From positions 1 to 64,000 of the forward strand of contig PDSQ01000031.1 of the NCBI GenBank assembly GCA_002747055.1: 64,000 bases of DNA. The letters run 5' to 3'. Positions within the stretch are counted from its first letter, which is position 1. The number at the start of each line of letters is the position of its first letter. Both the position numbers and the translations under genes were made by a program. The DNA comes from Gammaproteobacteria bacterium (GTDB taxonomy: Bacteria > Pseudomonadota > Gammaproteobacteria > Pseudomonadales > Oleiphilaceae). Under the pieces are notes generated by a model, which saw only the letters and a list, made by a program, of their open reading frames with translations, was not told the origin of the DNA and made no database searches. Of this stretch, positions 32,552 to 42,566 are shown in pieces.

Positions 32552-33401
32552 CCAGCAAAACCCGGTGATCGGCAATCGGCATTTTTTTTCGGATCTCGGC
32601 GATGCTGGCGGTCGATACATCGACACTCAGCACACCCGGGCCTTGCGCGATCATACCAGACACCCTTCCCCAGGCATCAACAATCATCGAGTGCCCCCAG
32701 GTGTTGCGTTTGCACGAATGAGCACCGCCCTGGTTTGATGCAAGCACTATAGCCTGCCATTCAATGGCCCTTGCCTGCACAAGCGCATTCCAGTGGGCTT
32801 GACCGGTACGATAGGTAAACGCGGCCGGCAAAGCGATAATGTCAACCCCCTGCTCTGCCATCAATAAAAAGAGTTCGGCAAATCTCAAATCATAACAGAC
32901 AGCCAACCCCAAACGTCCAAAAGGTGTCGTCACGACGACAACATCCTCACCCGGCTCTATGTTTGCAGATTCACGATAAGCACCGGTTTGGTCTGCCACA
33001 TCCACATCGAACAAATGAATTTTATCGTAACGCGCAAGCCAGTTCCCCTGATCGTCGATAAGATGACAGGCCGCCCTTACCCTGCCACCCGGAACCGGAT
33101 TTCCGTCCGGCCTGGACACTGAGGGTATGGTTCCTGCCACCAGCCAAACCTTGCATTCTATGGCGAGCGCCGTCAGTGTATTCCGGATTTGGTGAGATAC
33201 CTCTTCCCGTTCTGCCACCGCTCGCAGATTTCCATTATCCACCACCGCAAAATTCTCTGGCAAAACAACGAGTTTTGCGCCTTGATCGGCAGCCTGTCGC
33301 ACCCATTTACCGGCTTGTTGCAAATTGTGACCGACCTCTTGGGAACTCACCATCTGAATAACGGAAAACTTCGTTACTGGCACTGATACTGACATTGACA
33401 C
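32526..33401 (-). CDS. Carbon-nitrogen hydrolase (Nit family amidase)
   Basis: 'KLVVLPENFAVV', 'YDKIHLFDVDV', 'GLAVCYDLRFAELF' give the E-K-C triad context. Confidence 0.94.
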   Translation of the reverse strand: MSMSVSVPVTKFSVIQMVSSQEVGHNLQQAGKWVRQAADQGAKLVVLPENFAVVDNGNLRAVAEREEVSHQIRNTLTALAIECKVWLVAGTIPSVSRPDGNPVPGGRVRAACHLIDDQGNWLARYDKIHLFDVDVADQTGAYRESANIEPGEDVVVVTTPFGRLGLAVCYDLRFAELFLLMAEQGVDIIALPAAFTYRTGQAHWNALVQARAIEWQAIVLASNQGGAHSCKRNTWGHSMIVDAWGRVSGMIAQGPGVLSVDVSTASIAEIRKKMPIADHRVLLVNRHRHSN

Positions 33402-33431
33402 CTCACCGAAAATATTTACCGGATTATATCG

Positions 33432-36400
33432 CTATCGCATTGCGGGCCGGCGTTTAGTCGAGCTTTTAGCAGGCGATAACGAACTATCAAAGACATTTTT
33501 CAAACGCACGTCAGGGCGCTTCCATGAACCGGAAATTGAATAGGTCACACTGGTCAACTTACTGAGCGGATCACCAATTTTTCCCAGCAGGTTATCAATG
33601 ACCCACAAGGCTCCTCCGACTGCTGGCGCTCCAACCACGATTGCCGCTAAAGGCAGGTTCTTGGCAAGCGGAAGAACCATCACCATTTCCATGTCCAGTG
33701 CCTTCGTCACCAAATCAGTACTGCCAGTTATCTTGAACGCCGATGCAGGCCCCTGGACAACCAAAGGGCTGGCCAGTGTCAACTTGCCAAACTGGACATT
33801 GGCAGCCGCCTCCAGTTTATCAAAACTGACTCCCTGTTCTAACAAATCGGAAAAATCCAGGCGTAACCGACGACTCAGGGTATCCAGGTTCAGTATGCTC
33901 AACAGTTTGAGCGCATCGGTCGAACCCGCCGTATCGACGATCAGGCCATTGCTCAAAGTCAGCTCGATATTGCCGGACAACCCTTTTAAATCAAAATCTT
34001 GCGGGCTGCGCGGCCAGACCAGCGCCAGATCGACATGACCACTGCCAGCATCGAAAGGAGGCTGGTCATAGCCTAATGCCCGCAAGGTTCTCAATAAATC
34101 GGTCAATCTGGCCTTACCGACCAGAATGGTACTCTGATGGCCGGATGTAGCATCTTGTTTCCAGCTCAACCTGCCATCGAATCGTGAGTTTTGTACTTGC
34201 CATGCCAGGGGCTCGACCACAATTTCCGAATCACGACGCTGCGTCTTGAACAGCCATCGCCCCCAATTGTCCCCGGCAACCGACAACTGATTGATTTCGA
34301 CATCCAGTTCAGGTATTTCGTGGATCGATCTGTAGGCTGGCTCCTGTGGCAGTTCGCTATCTCTCCCGGCAACAGATAGTCGCTCGAACCGGATAATGAC
34401 GGGACGAGTATCGGTTCTATCCGACACGATAGGAATACTGACCGATCCCAGCACCTCGTTACCCATCAGGTTGACCAACCAGGTATTTTCATCGCTGATC
34501 ACGATATCCGTTGAAAGATTGGAAAAGGTCATCCCTTTCAACCATAGTTTTTCGGTTTGTATGTTCGCGCTGCGAAACAAGCCGGACGCAGGCTGGGCTG
34601 TCGCAACCGGAATACCTGGATCTGTCAGCTCGCTGTTGGCCATTTCACTTTTGAGTCGTTCTGCATAATCCAACCAGGGATTCAGGTTCAATGTATCGAA
34701 CTTGCCCTTGATATGTAGCCCCGGTTCATCGCTATGTTCAAACTCTTTTGTCATAAGCGATACCGTGATTGACGGCGTCGTACTGCCCGGATTTTCAGAC
34801 AATGCGCCCCAGACTTTTTCTCCCAGGCTAAACGTATCCGGCCTTGAATAGCCACCGATAAACTTGCTATACCGAAAACCCATAGCAGAAGGACTGATTT
34901 TATAGAAAGGCTGGGGCAATAAAGCTTCCACTCCGATTAACTGACTCGTAATATCCAGGCGGGTTTTAACCCTGCTCCCCGCTTTATGCCGTTCACTCAA
35001 TAGACTCAGTTCAGCATCGAACGAGGTTTCGCCAGACAAACCGATGTTTTGGGGTAACCCTAACCAATCAGATAGTGTCATGACCGATATATTGCCATGC
35101 AGGTTCATTTGTATATGCGAGCGCTGGCCGTTGTTTGCTGTGCTGATATCCAATGTCGCGGGTTGATCAAACAAGGTCATGGTGATTTCGTCGGCGGATA
35201 GACCTTGCTCGGAATTGTAATAGAGCATTCCACGTAAGTCGTTGAATTGCAAATCCGTTTTGGCAACAGACAGAGTCGAGCCGGCCAAATCGACGGCCAG
35301 ATATACCAAGGATTGGTCGGGCCTGGACAAGGGCACTGAAACCCTTCCCCACAGCGAACTGGTGCCCGTTATCTCAACGGCATCAGCAAAGGTACCAGTC
35401 GCGTTCCGAAACGGAAATTCAGTCAGAATGTGCTTGGCCAATATACCGTCCACACGCGAGTGAAAGTGCACGGTTAACGGATGCTCTGTCTTGTCTTTGC
35501 TATAAGTTTGACTGACAGAGACATGAGTGAACGGAACCCGGTTCATTTCGGCTTGGCTCAGCTGGATATCGAGACCATTCTCGGTCAACGTCACCTGGCC
35601 CGTTGTTTTCTCCAAAGACGGCCAACTGTCGGCGAAGTTCACCTCAGCAGCATCGACTTCAAAGTACATGCCAGATAAAAACAGGTCTGATGGATCATCG
35701 CCCCCGACCAGCCCATGTCCAACATATATCCCGTCAACAAGGGTACCCGACACTAGCGCTTGCTCCAACCAATGATACAAGGATGCATCGACCCGGTGAA
35801 ACGGCACCAAGTCGCTCGTCATGCTGGCGGGAATATTGTGCGGGGAAATAACGAGAGATAGCCAGTTTTCTGTGCCGACACCCGGCAGCATGCTCCTGAA
35901 GTTGAAGTCACCACTTACATAGCTCTCCTCCGAAAAACCAAGTTTGATCCCTTTCGAGCCCAAGTGCAGCACATCGTTCGAATCAATGTGCCAATATAGC
36001 GATGCGTCAGCGTACCGCACCTGCCATGGTGTCAGAAAAATTTCCGGAAACCCGAGAATAAAATTATCAGAATCAATAATGACCTCGCCACCATGTTCGG
36101 TCATTTCGATATAGCCGTTGATATTTTCAACCAAGGGCTTGCTGGCATAAGCACGCATCGACACACCAGCCAATTCAGCCTCAAAGCGAAAGGCAGACCG
36201 AGCGTCAGGAGGCAGAGGAGTTTCGCTGTTGCCTGACTCGGCAGGCAGCACCAGCTGGATATGGTTAAGCTCTCCTTGCGGCGAAAACCCTTTGAGCGTG
36301 GCAGTGTCATCTTGCCCCAGTATCTGCGAATCAACCAGCAACCGGCTCAGCACGGTCACATTCAGATAACTCAGACTGGCCCGATAACCTGTATCCTCTA

Positions 36401-37430
36401 TAGATAAAAGCCCCTGCGAGGGTTGCCACACATTGCCATTCCAACGGAACCCAAAATCCGAGACTTTAACGATATTTCTATGGCGGGCACGTGACCACTG
36501 AATATCAAAATGAAGCGCTTCGATTGGCTCGAGTAACGCCTCGGCCACTTTCAATTGGACATGGGGCACATCGACAATGCTTCTTACGTCAGTCACCGAA
36601 CCGTTTGAAATGGTCATCCAAAGCTGGCCAGAGGTGGTGAGGTTATCGACTTTGACACCTTGCCATAAATAGGAATCGAGGTACTCATTGAAAAAACGGC
36701 CACTATCCCAGCCAAGATACAGCCCGGCCTGAAATGGCGATATATCCGATGCCAGTTCTCCTTCGACGGCAAATTGGCTATACGACTCGTCTTCTCCGGA
36801 TGACAAAATATGGCCGCTAACGGTAAAGCGCCGGTTGCGAAAGGCTAATTGCGCTAGAGGCATTTGCCATGTATAGAAATCACCACGACTGCTTTCAACG
36901 GTTACCGAGCTATCGGTAATTTCTACGAAGGGATGAACCAGATAACGCCGGAACAGTTCTTCCGGATCGATGGTGTCACCCACAAACTGGTCAAATTCGC
37001 CAGTAATCCAGGGCCAAATCCATCTTCCATCTGCTTCTTGCTTGATATGCAAATGCAGCCCGCTGAAACGAAATGCCTTGATTTTCATACCGGCCGATAG
37101 CAGGCTGTCGATAAAAGAAAACTCAATGGTTAATGAATGAAGTTTATGCACCCGATTAGTGCGATCCTGAAAAGAAAGCGACTCGACAGCGACGACAGGA
37201 TTCAAGCCATGCCATTTACCTGTGAGCCCTTCAATCTGCACAGGTGACGACAGATTTTTCGATAACAGAACTTCCAAATCCGGTTTGAACTGGCTGATTG
37301 CAGGAAACGACAAACGACCCAGCGCCACATAAGCCGCCAGCAGCACAAGCAGGATCAGCAACGCATAACAAAAGGTATTGGCCAGCCACCTCGATGTAAG
37401 ATAGTTAAAATGCAAACGCCTGAATCTCAT
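33432..37430 (-). CDS. yhdP: YhdP family AsmA-like protein
   Basis: 1332 aa, N-terminal TM, long AsmA/DUF3971-like body, C-terminal 'DFDLKGLSGNIELTLSNGLI..GSTDALKLLSILNLDTLSRRLRLDFSDL'. Confidence 0.9.
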   Translation of the reverse strand: MRFRRLHFNYLTSRWLANTFCYALLILLVLLAAYVALGRLSFPAISQFKPDLEVLLSKNLSSPVQIEGLTGKWHGLNPVVAVESLSFQDRTNRVHKLHSLTIEFSFIDSLLSAGMKIKAFRFSGLHLHIKQEADGRWIWPWITGEFDQFVGDTIDPEELFRRYLVHPFVEITDSSVTVESSRGDFYTWQMPLAQLAFRNRRFTVSGHILSSGEDESYSQFAVEGELASDISPFQAGLYLGWDSGRFFNEYLDSYLWQGVKVDNLTTSGQLWMTISNGSVTDVRSIVDVPHVQLKVAEALLEPIEALHFDIQWSRARHRNIVKVSDFGFRWNGNVWQPSQGLLSIEDTGYRASLSYLNVTVLSRLLVDSQILGQDDTATLKGFSPQGELNHIQLVLPAESGNSETPLPPDARSAFRFEAELAGVSMRAYASKPLVENINGYIEMTEHGGEVIIDSDNFILGFPEIFLTPWQVRYADASLYWHIDSNDVLHLGSKGIKLGFSEESYVSGDFNFRSMLPGVGTENWLSLVISPHNIPASMTSDLVPFHRVDASLYHWLEQALVSGTLVDGIYVGHGLVGGDDPSDLFLSGMYFEVDAAEVNFADSWPSLEKTTGQVTLTENGLDIQLSQAEMNRVPFTHVSVSQTYSKDKTEHPLTVHFHSRVDGILAKHILTEFPFRNATGTFADAVEITGTSSLWGRVSVPLSRPDQSLVYLAVDLAGSTLSVAKTDLQFNDLRGMLYYNSEQGLSADEITMTLFDQPATLDISTANNGQRSHIQMNLHGNISVMTLSDWLGLPQNIGLSGETSFDAELSLLSERHKAGSRVKTRLDITSQLIGVEALLPQPFYKISPSAMGFRYSKFIGGYSRPDTFSLGEKVWGALSENPGSTTPSITVSLMTKEFEHSDEPGLHIKGKFDTLNLNPWLDYAERLKSEMANSELTDPGIPVATAQPASGLFRSANIQTEKLWLKGMTFSNLSTDIVISDENTWLVNLMGNEVLGSVSIPIVSDRTDTRPVIIRFERLSVAGRDSELPQEPAYRSIHEIPELDVEINQLSVAGDNWGRWLFKTQRRDSEIVVEPLAWQVQNSRFDGRLSWKQDATSGHQSTILVGKARLTDLLRTLRALGYDQPPFDAGSGHVDLALVWPRSPQDFDLKGLSGNIELTLSNGLIVDTAGSTDALKLLSILNLDTLSRRLRLDFSDLLEQGVSFDKLEAAANVQFGKLTLASPLVVQGPASAFKITGSTDLVTKALDMEMVMVLPLAKNLPLAAIVVGAPAVGGALWVIDNLLGKIGDPLSKLTSVTYSISGSWKRPDVRLKNVFDSSLSPAKSSTKRRPAMR

Positions 37431-37633
37431 TGCCAGAACCGCTATCGCGCAACCTTATGGAAAGCGGCATATTAACAGAATCGCAACCAATATGGACTGG
37501 GTTGACGCACAACCAGGCAAGTTTCCATATTATGCCATTGTGATTTGGCTATACGCGTGTTTTTATACAGCCTAAATTGTGTCGAAAGTTGCTTAGCGCT
37601 ACTATCACAGAAAAATATGCAAGAGCATTCAAT

Positions 37634-38557
37634 ATGGCGAAGATCACAAAAAACAAACCTCTCTGGCACCCGGTGCTTTGGCCGACCTGGATTGTAGTCG
37701 GCTTGGCCTACCTGATATCCAGGCTTCCGTTCAACACCAAGCTTGACTTTGGCGAAAATCTCGGGCACTGGGCGAATAAAAAACTTCGCTCTCGTCATAA
37801 AGTGGCCACTAAAAACATTCAGGCATGCTTCCCGGACATGCCCCGTCATGAACAGGCTGCACTGGTCGAAAAGACATTTGTCTCGGTAAGCAAGGGGTTG
37901 CTGGAGTCGATACATACCTGGTGGTGTGACGTTGGCCCGCAAATGGAAAAGTTGCATATTCTGGGCGAAGAACATATTCAAGAGAGCATTAAACGTGGCA
38001 AAGGAGTCCTGCTCATTGGTGGTCACTATACTATTTTCGATCTTGCATTACCTTTTATCGCTGCCCAGTTTCCCAAGCCAGGGTATGTCTACCGGCCTAA
38101 TGACAACCCTGCTATCGATTGGATGATAGAGCGAGGCCGACGACGCCACTACAATATACAGGCATTTTCCAAGCGGGAAATTAAAAACATGACTGTCTTC
38201 CTCCAGCAAGGTGGCGCAGTCTGGTATGCCTGCGACCAGGATTTTGGCTCGCGTACCTCATTGTTTGTCCCCTTTTTCGGGGTACCGGCAGGCTGTATCG
38301 ACGCTCCCAGCAAGATAGCCAATGAATCAGGCGCAAGTGTCATTTGCGTCAGCCATTTAAGATTACCGAATGGTGACTACGAAATCACCTTTTCCCCGAT
38401 CATCGAAGATTTCGGACAAGACCCAGAAAAAGATGCATTGGTTTGGAATCAATACCTGGAAAACAAAATCCGGCAATATCCGGATCAATACCTATGGTTG
38501 CACCGCCGATTCAAAACTCGACCCGCAGACGCCAAAAGCATTTATTCGGGCCGATAG
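37634..38557 (+). CDS. Lauroyl/acyltransferase of lipid A biosynthesis (LpxL-like)
   Basis: 'GVLLIGGHYTIFDLAL', 'VYRPNDNPAIDWMIERGRRRHY', 'WYACDQDFGSRTSLFVPFFGVPAG'; the motif here is HxxxxD-like. Confidence 0.9.
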   Translation: MAKITKNKPLWHPVLWPTWIVVGLAYLISRLPFNTKLDFGENLGHWANKKLRSRHKVATKNIQACFPDMPRHEQAALVEKTFVSVSKGLLESIHTWWCDVGPQMEKLHILGEEHIQESIKRGKGVLLIGGHYTIFDLALPFIAAQFPKPGYVYRPNDNPAIDWMIERGRRRHYNIQAFSKREIKNMTVFLQQGGAVWYACDQDFGSRTSLFVPFFGVPAGCIDAPSKIANESGASVICVSHLRLPNGDYEITFSPIIEDFGQDPEKDALVWNQYLENKIRQYPDQYLWLHRRFKTRPADAKSIYSGR

Positions 38558-38715
38558 GCAACCAGCCAGTCATGCAGCGAGCGAAAAGACTAAAAACTCA
38601 GCCGGGCGCAGCTGGTTATTCACTTTTTCTATAGATAATCTCATTATTTCGATTGGTGAACAGGCTCTCACCGTATAGGCTGTAGCAAAAATTCAGCACA
38701 CGAGGAAAATCAACT

Positions 38716-40275
38716 ATGAGTATCAGAAAGATATTGTCATTTTTCGCAGGCGCAGCGCTGTGGCTCGGACTGTCCGCCGCACACGCCAACACACTGAAAC
38801 TGGCCTATGCTGCCGATCCCGTTTCGCTCGATCCCCATGAGCAGTTATCGGGTGCCACCCTGCAACTCTCCCACATGACCTTTGATCCACTGATACGCCT
38901 GAACAAAGAATTGCAGTTTGAACCGCGCCTGGCTGAAAGATGGCAAAGACTGGATGACCTGACAGTTCGTTTTTATCTACGCAAAGGGGTCAAGTTCCAT
39001 AGCGGCAACGAAATGACCGCCGAAGATGTGGTCTGGACCTTTGACCGACTAAGAGAATCGCCCGACTTCAAAGGGATATTCGCGCCATTTAAAGAGGCCA
39101 AGGCTGTCGACAACTATACCGTTGACCTGATTACCTACAAGCCTTTCCCCCTGGTACTCAACAATGCCACCTACATTTTCCCGATGGACCGCAAGTTTTA
39201 TTCCGGCTTGGATGAGAACGGCAAAGCCAAGGATAGGGTAGTGAAACACGGCAACAGCTTCGCCTCCAGAAACATTTCAGGAACCGGTCCCTACACGGTC
39301 AATTATCGTGAACAGGGTGTCAAAGTTGAGTTTGTCCGTAACCCGGATTATTGGGACAAGTCAAGCAAAGGTAACGTCGACAAGATCATACTGACCCCGA
39401 TCAAGGAAGACCCGACACGAGTTGCAGCCTTGCTCTCTGGTGATGTCGATTTTATCTTCCCGGTTCCGCCAACGGATTTAAAACGAATTGACAAGGCGAA
39501 AAATGCCCAACTCTTCACTATGAGTGGTACCCGGATCATTCTGTTTCAATTGAACCAGGATCGCAAAAAAGAGTTCAAAAACCCGAAAGTCCGCCTGGCA
39601 ATCACTTATGCAATCAACCAGAAAGGCATTGTAAAGAAAATCATGAAAGGCTTTGCCACGCCGGCAGCCCAGTTTTCTCCGAAAGGCTACCTGGGTTACA
39701 ACGAGGCACTGCAACCCAGATATAACCTCGCCAAAGCCAAACAATTGATGAAAGAAGCAGGCTATGCAGACGGCTTTTCTGTCACCATGATGGCGCCTAA
39801 CAATCGCTACATGAATGACGACAAAATTGCTCAGGCAGTGGCTTCCATGTTGTCCAAAATCAATATCAAGGTAGACTTAAAAACCATGCCAAAAGCACAA
39901 TACTGGCCAGAGTTTGACGCCCGCGCGGCCGATATCATGATGATTGGCTGGCATGCGGACACTGAAGACTCAAATAACTTCTTCGAGTTTCTGGCAACCT
40001 GCCCAAATACCGAGACCGGTGCCGGCCAGTATAACAGTGGCAACTACTGCAACCCGGAAGTCGACAAGCTGGTCGCCGAAGCAAATACCGAAACCGACCC
40101 GCAAAAACGTGCTGAAATTATGCAGAAAATCGAAAAAATCATTTACGATGAAGCCGGTTTCATTCCGCTGCATTGGCAGAATCTGGCCTGGGGTACCGGC
40201 AACCACATCGACGCCGCACCGATCCTGAACGTAATGAACTTCCCGTATCTGGGCGATTTGGTGATATCGAAATAA
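38716..40275 (+). CDS. ABC transporter substrate-binding protein, peptide/dipeptide (SBP_bac_5)
   Basis: 'LAYAADPVSLDPHEQLSGATLQLSHMTFDPLIRLNKE' and typical SBP family 5 organisation. Confidence 0.95.
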   Translation: MSIRKILSFFAGAALWLGLSAAHANTLKLAYAADPVSLDPHEQLSGATLQLSHMTFDPLIRLNKELQFEPRLAERWQRLDDLTVRFYLRKGVKFHSGNEMTAEDVVWTFDRLRESPDFKGIFAPFKEAKAVDNYTVDLITYKPFPLVLNNATYIFPMDRKFYSGLDENGKAKDRVVKHGNSFASRNISGTGPYTVNYREQGVKVEFVRNPDYWDKSSKGNVDKIILTPIKEDPTRVAALLSGDVDFIFPVPPTDLKRIDKAKNAQLFTMSGTRIILFQLNQDRKKEFKNPKVRLAITYAINQKGIVKKIMKGFATPAAQFSPKGYLGYNEALQPRYNLAKAKQLMKEAGYADGFSVTMMAPNNRYMNDDKIAQAVASMLSKINIKVDLKTMPKAQYWPEFDARAADIMMIGWHADTEDSNNFFEFLATCPNTETGAGQYNSGNYCNPEVDKLVAEANTETDPQKRAEIMQKIEKIIYDEAGFIPLHWQNLAWGTGNHIDAAPILNVMNFPYLGDLVISK

Positions 40276-40292
40276 TCTAAACGCCAACAATA

Positions 40293-40336
40293 CCGGGCCA
40301 ACCTCGTCGGACACTCGCCTGCCGAGGTTGGCCCGG
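40293..40336 (+). terminator. 14-bp perfect stem-loop between SBP and permease genes
   Basis: CCGGGCCAACCTCG-16nt-CGAGGTTGGCCCGG; no clear U-tract, so possibly an attenuator or mRNA-stabilising element. Confidence 0.75.
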
Positions 40337-40484
40337 CTCAATGCCTTGACGGCATTCTAAGCACAAAGCTAGGGAACACGCTTAACGTAGGGAACACTCT
40401 GGAAGCAACCATTCCGTCACGAAACCCGGATTGGGCAAAGAGGCAGTACCTTTCCGGAAACTATAGCGACAACATCGGACAACC

Positions 40485-41465
40485 ATGCTAGTTTTTTTAA
40501 TTCGCAGACTGACTCAAGCGATGGTGGTAATGTTTATTATCAGCATTGTCAGCTTTTCTATCCAGGACAATCTCGGTGACCCGCTACGGGAAATGCTCGG
40601 ACAGTCCGTCTCCGAGGCGGAGCGCGAGCAACTGCGCGATGAAATGGGGCTGAACGATCCATTTCTGACCCAATACTTCCGGTTCGCAAAAAACGCTCTT
40701 CACGGTGATCTCGGCACCTCTTACTTTTTCAAGGAACCTGCGTTGGAAGTTATTTTGAAAAAACTGCCCGCAACGCTGGAGCTGGTGTTCGGGGCCAGTC
40801 TGTTAATCATTGTGCTGTCCGTTCCGGCAGGTGTATTTGCCGCGATCAAGCCGAACAGCTGGTTTTCAAAGATCATAATGGGACTCAGCATACTCGGCAT
40901 ATCGGTGCCGGTATTTTTGACGGCAATCGGGCTGATTTATCTATTCTCGATAGAGCTGGGCTGGATGCCCTCGTTTGGCCGGGGCGACACCACCTTGATT
41001 ATGGGCTTTTGGGAATCTGGCTTTTTTACTCGGGATGGATTGGTTCACTTGGTACTGCCCTGTATTTCACTGGCCTCGATAATGCTACCACTCTTCGTTC
41101 GGCTTATCCGGGCCGAGATGATGGAGGTACTGCAAACAGAATATATCAAATTTGCCTGGGCCAAGGGGCTTCAGCCAAGCCGGATTTACTTTTTACATGC
41201 ATTGAAAAATACCATGCTGCCAGTCATCACGGTCGGTGGCGTTCAAATCGGCACGATGGTTGCGTACACCATACTCACAGAGACCGTATTTCAATGGCCC
41301 GGAATGGGTTTTTTGTTCCTCGAAGCGATCAACCGGGTTGATACACCGCTTATCGTCGCCTATCTGATTGTGGTGGGTGCTATTTTCGTGGTAACCAACA
41401 CCATAGTCGATATCATCTACGGTTTCGTCAACCCAACCGTCAAGTTAACCAGCGCGGGAGCCTGA
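40485..41465 (+). CDS. ABC transporter permease (DppB-like)
   Basis: BPD_transp_1 pattern 'EYIKFAWAKGLQPSRIYFLHALKNTMLPVITVGGVQIG'. Confidence 0.94.
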   Translation: MLVFLIRRLTQAMVVMFIISIVSFSIQDNLGDPLREMLGQSVSEAEREQLRDEMGLNDPFLTQYFRFAKNALHGDLGTSYFFKEPALEVILKKLPATLELVFGASLLIIVLSVPAGVFAAIKPNSWFSKIIMGLSILGISVPVFLTAIGLIYLFSIELGWMPSFGRGDTTLIMGFWESGFFTRDGLVHLVLPCISLASIMLPLFVRLIRAEMMEVLQTEYIKFAWAKGLQPSRIYFLHALKNTMLPVITVGGVQIGTMVAYTILTETVFQWPGMGFLFLEAINRVDTPLIVAYLIVVGAIFVVTNTIVDIIYGFVNPTVKLTSAGA

Positions 41466-41467
41466 CC

Positions 41468-42439
41468 ATGAGCGAGAATAGCCTCAGCACCACCGCTCGA
41501 TCAGTGCCAGCGACGAGCGCACCGACCTTGTTGCAACGATTCAGAGACTCGCACTTCTGGCACAGTTTCAAGAAGGACAAAGTCGCGATTGCCTGTTTCG
41601 GCATTTTTGTCACTTTTGTCACTCTCAGTTTGCTGGCACCTGTCATCGCCCCCTTTGACCCCTATGACTCGACCCAGATTGACATTATGGACTCCGAGAT
41701 TCCGCCCCAGTGGCAAGACGACGGCGATGCAAGATTCTGGCTCGGCACCGATGCACAAGGTCGGGATTTGTGGTCAACCATACTTTATGGCACGAGAATA
41801 TCACTGACAATCGGCGTCTGCGCAGTCATGCTCCAGGCACTGCTCGGGATTGTATTGGGCTTGACTGCGGGCTATCTGGGTGGCCGCATCGATGGCTTTC
41901 TGATGCGCCTGGCGGACATACAACTCTCGTTTTCCACCATGATGGTCGCCATCATTGTGCTGGCGATTTTCCAGGCGGCGTTCGGTACCGAACTTTACCA
42001 ACAACTGGCGCTGTTTATGCTGATTATGGTGATAGGCATAGCCGAATGGCCACAATACGCCCGAACCGTCCGAGCCTCGGTACTGGCTGAAAAGCGCAAA
42101 GAATATGTAGAGGCCGCCCGGGTTATCGGTTTCGGCCCGATACGAATTATGTTTCGCCATATTTTGCCGAACACTCTGTCTCCGGTTTTGGTCATTTCAA
42201 CGGTTCAAATCGCCAACGCAATTATTTCAGAAGCGGCTTTATCCTTTTTGGGGCTAGGTATGCCGGTTTCCAAACCGTCTTTAGGTTCGCTTATTTCAAG
42301 CGGTTTCGAATTCATTTTTTCCGGCTCCTGGTGGATCACCGTTATTCCGGGAATCGTCTTGATCGTTCTGGTTCTGGTAGTCAACCTGCTTGGCGACTGG
42401 CTACGGGATGTACTGAATCCGCGTTTATACAAAAATTAA
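41468..42439 (+). CDS. ABC transporter permease (DppC-like)
   Basis: 'HWLGTDAQGRDLWS'-type motif (FWLGTDAQGRDLWSTILYGTRISL) and EAA loop. Confidence 0.94.
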   Translation: MSENSLSTTARSVPATSAPTLLQRFRDSHFWHSFKKDKVAIACFGIFVTFVTLSLLAPVIAPFDPYDSTQIDIMDSEIPPQWQDDGDARFWLGTDAQGRDLWSTILYGTRISLTIGVCAVMLQALLGIVLGLTAGYLGGRIDGFLMRLADIQLSFSTMMVAIIVLAIFQAAFGTELYQQLALFMLIMVIGIAEWPQYARTVRASVLAEKRKEYVEAARVIGFGPIRIMFRHILPNTLSPVLVISTVQIANAIISEAALSFLGLGMPVSKPSLGSLISSGFEFIFSGSWWITVIPGIVLIVLVLVVNLLGDWLRDVLNPRLYKN

Positions 42440-42566
42440 CCCTACAATAGATAGACAGGTAGTGATTGGTCAGCAAAGCTCTTATAAAGACAACAGTTGA
42501 AAAAACAGCCAACTGTCGCTTTACACTCAGAATTGGCAAATAGACAACGGATCAAAAACGAAGAAA

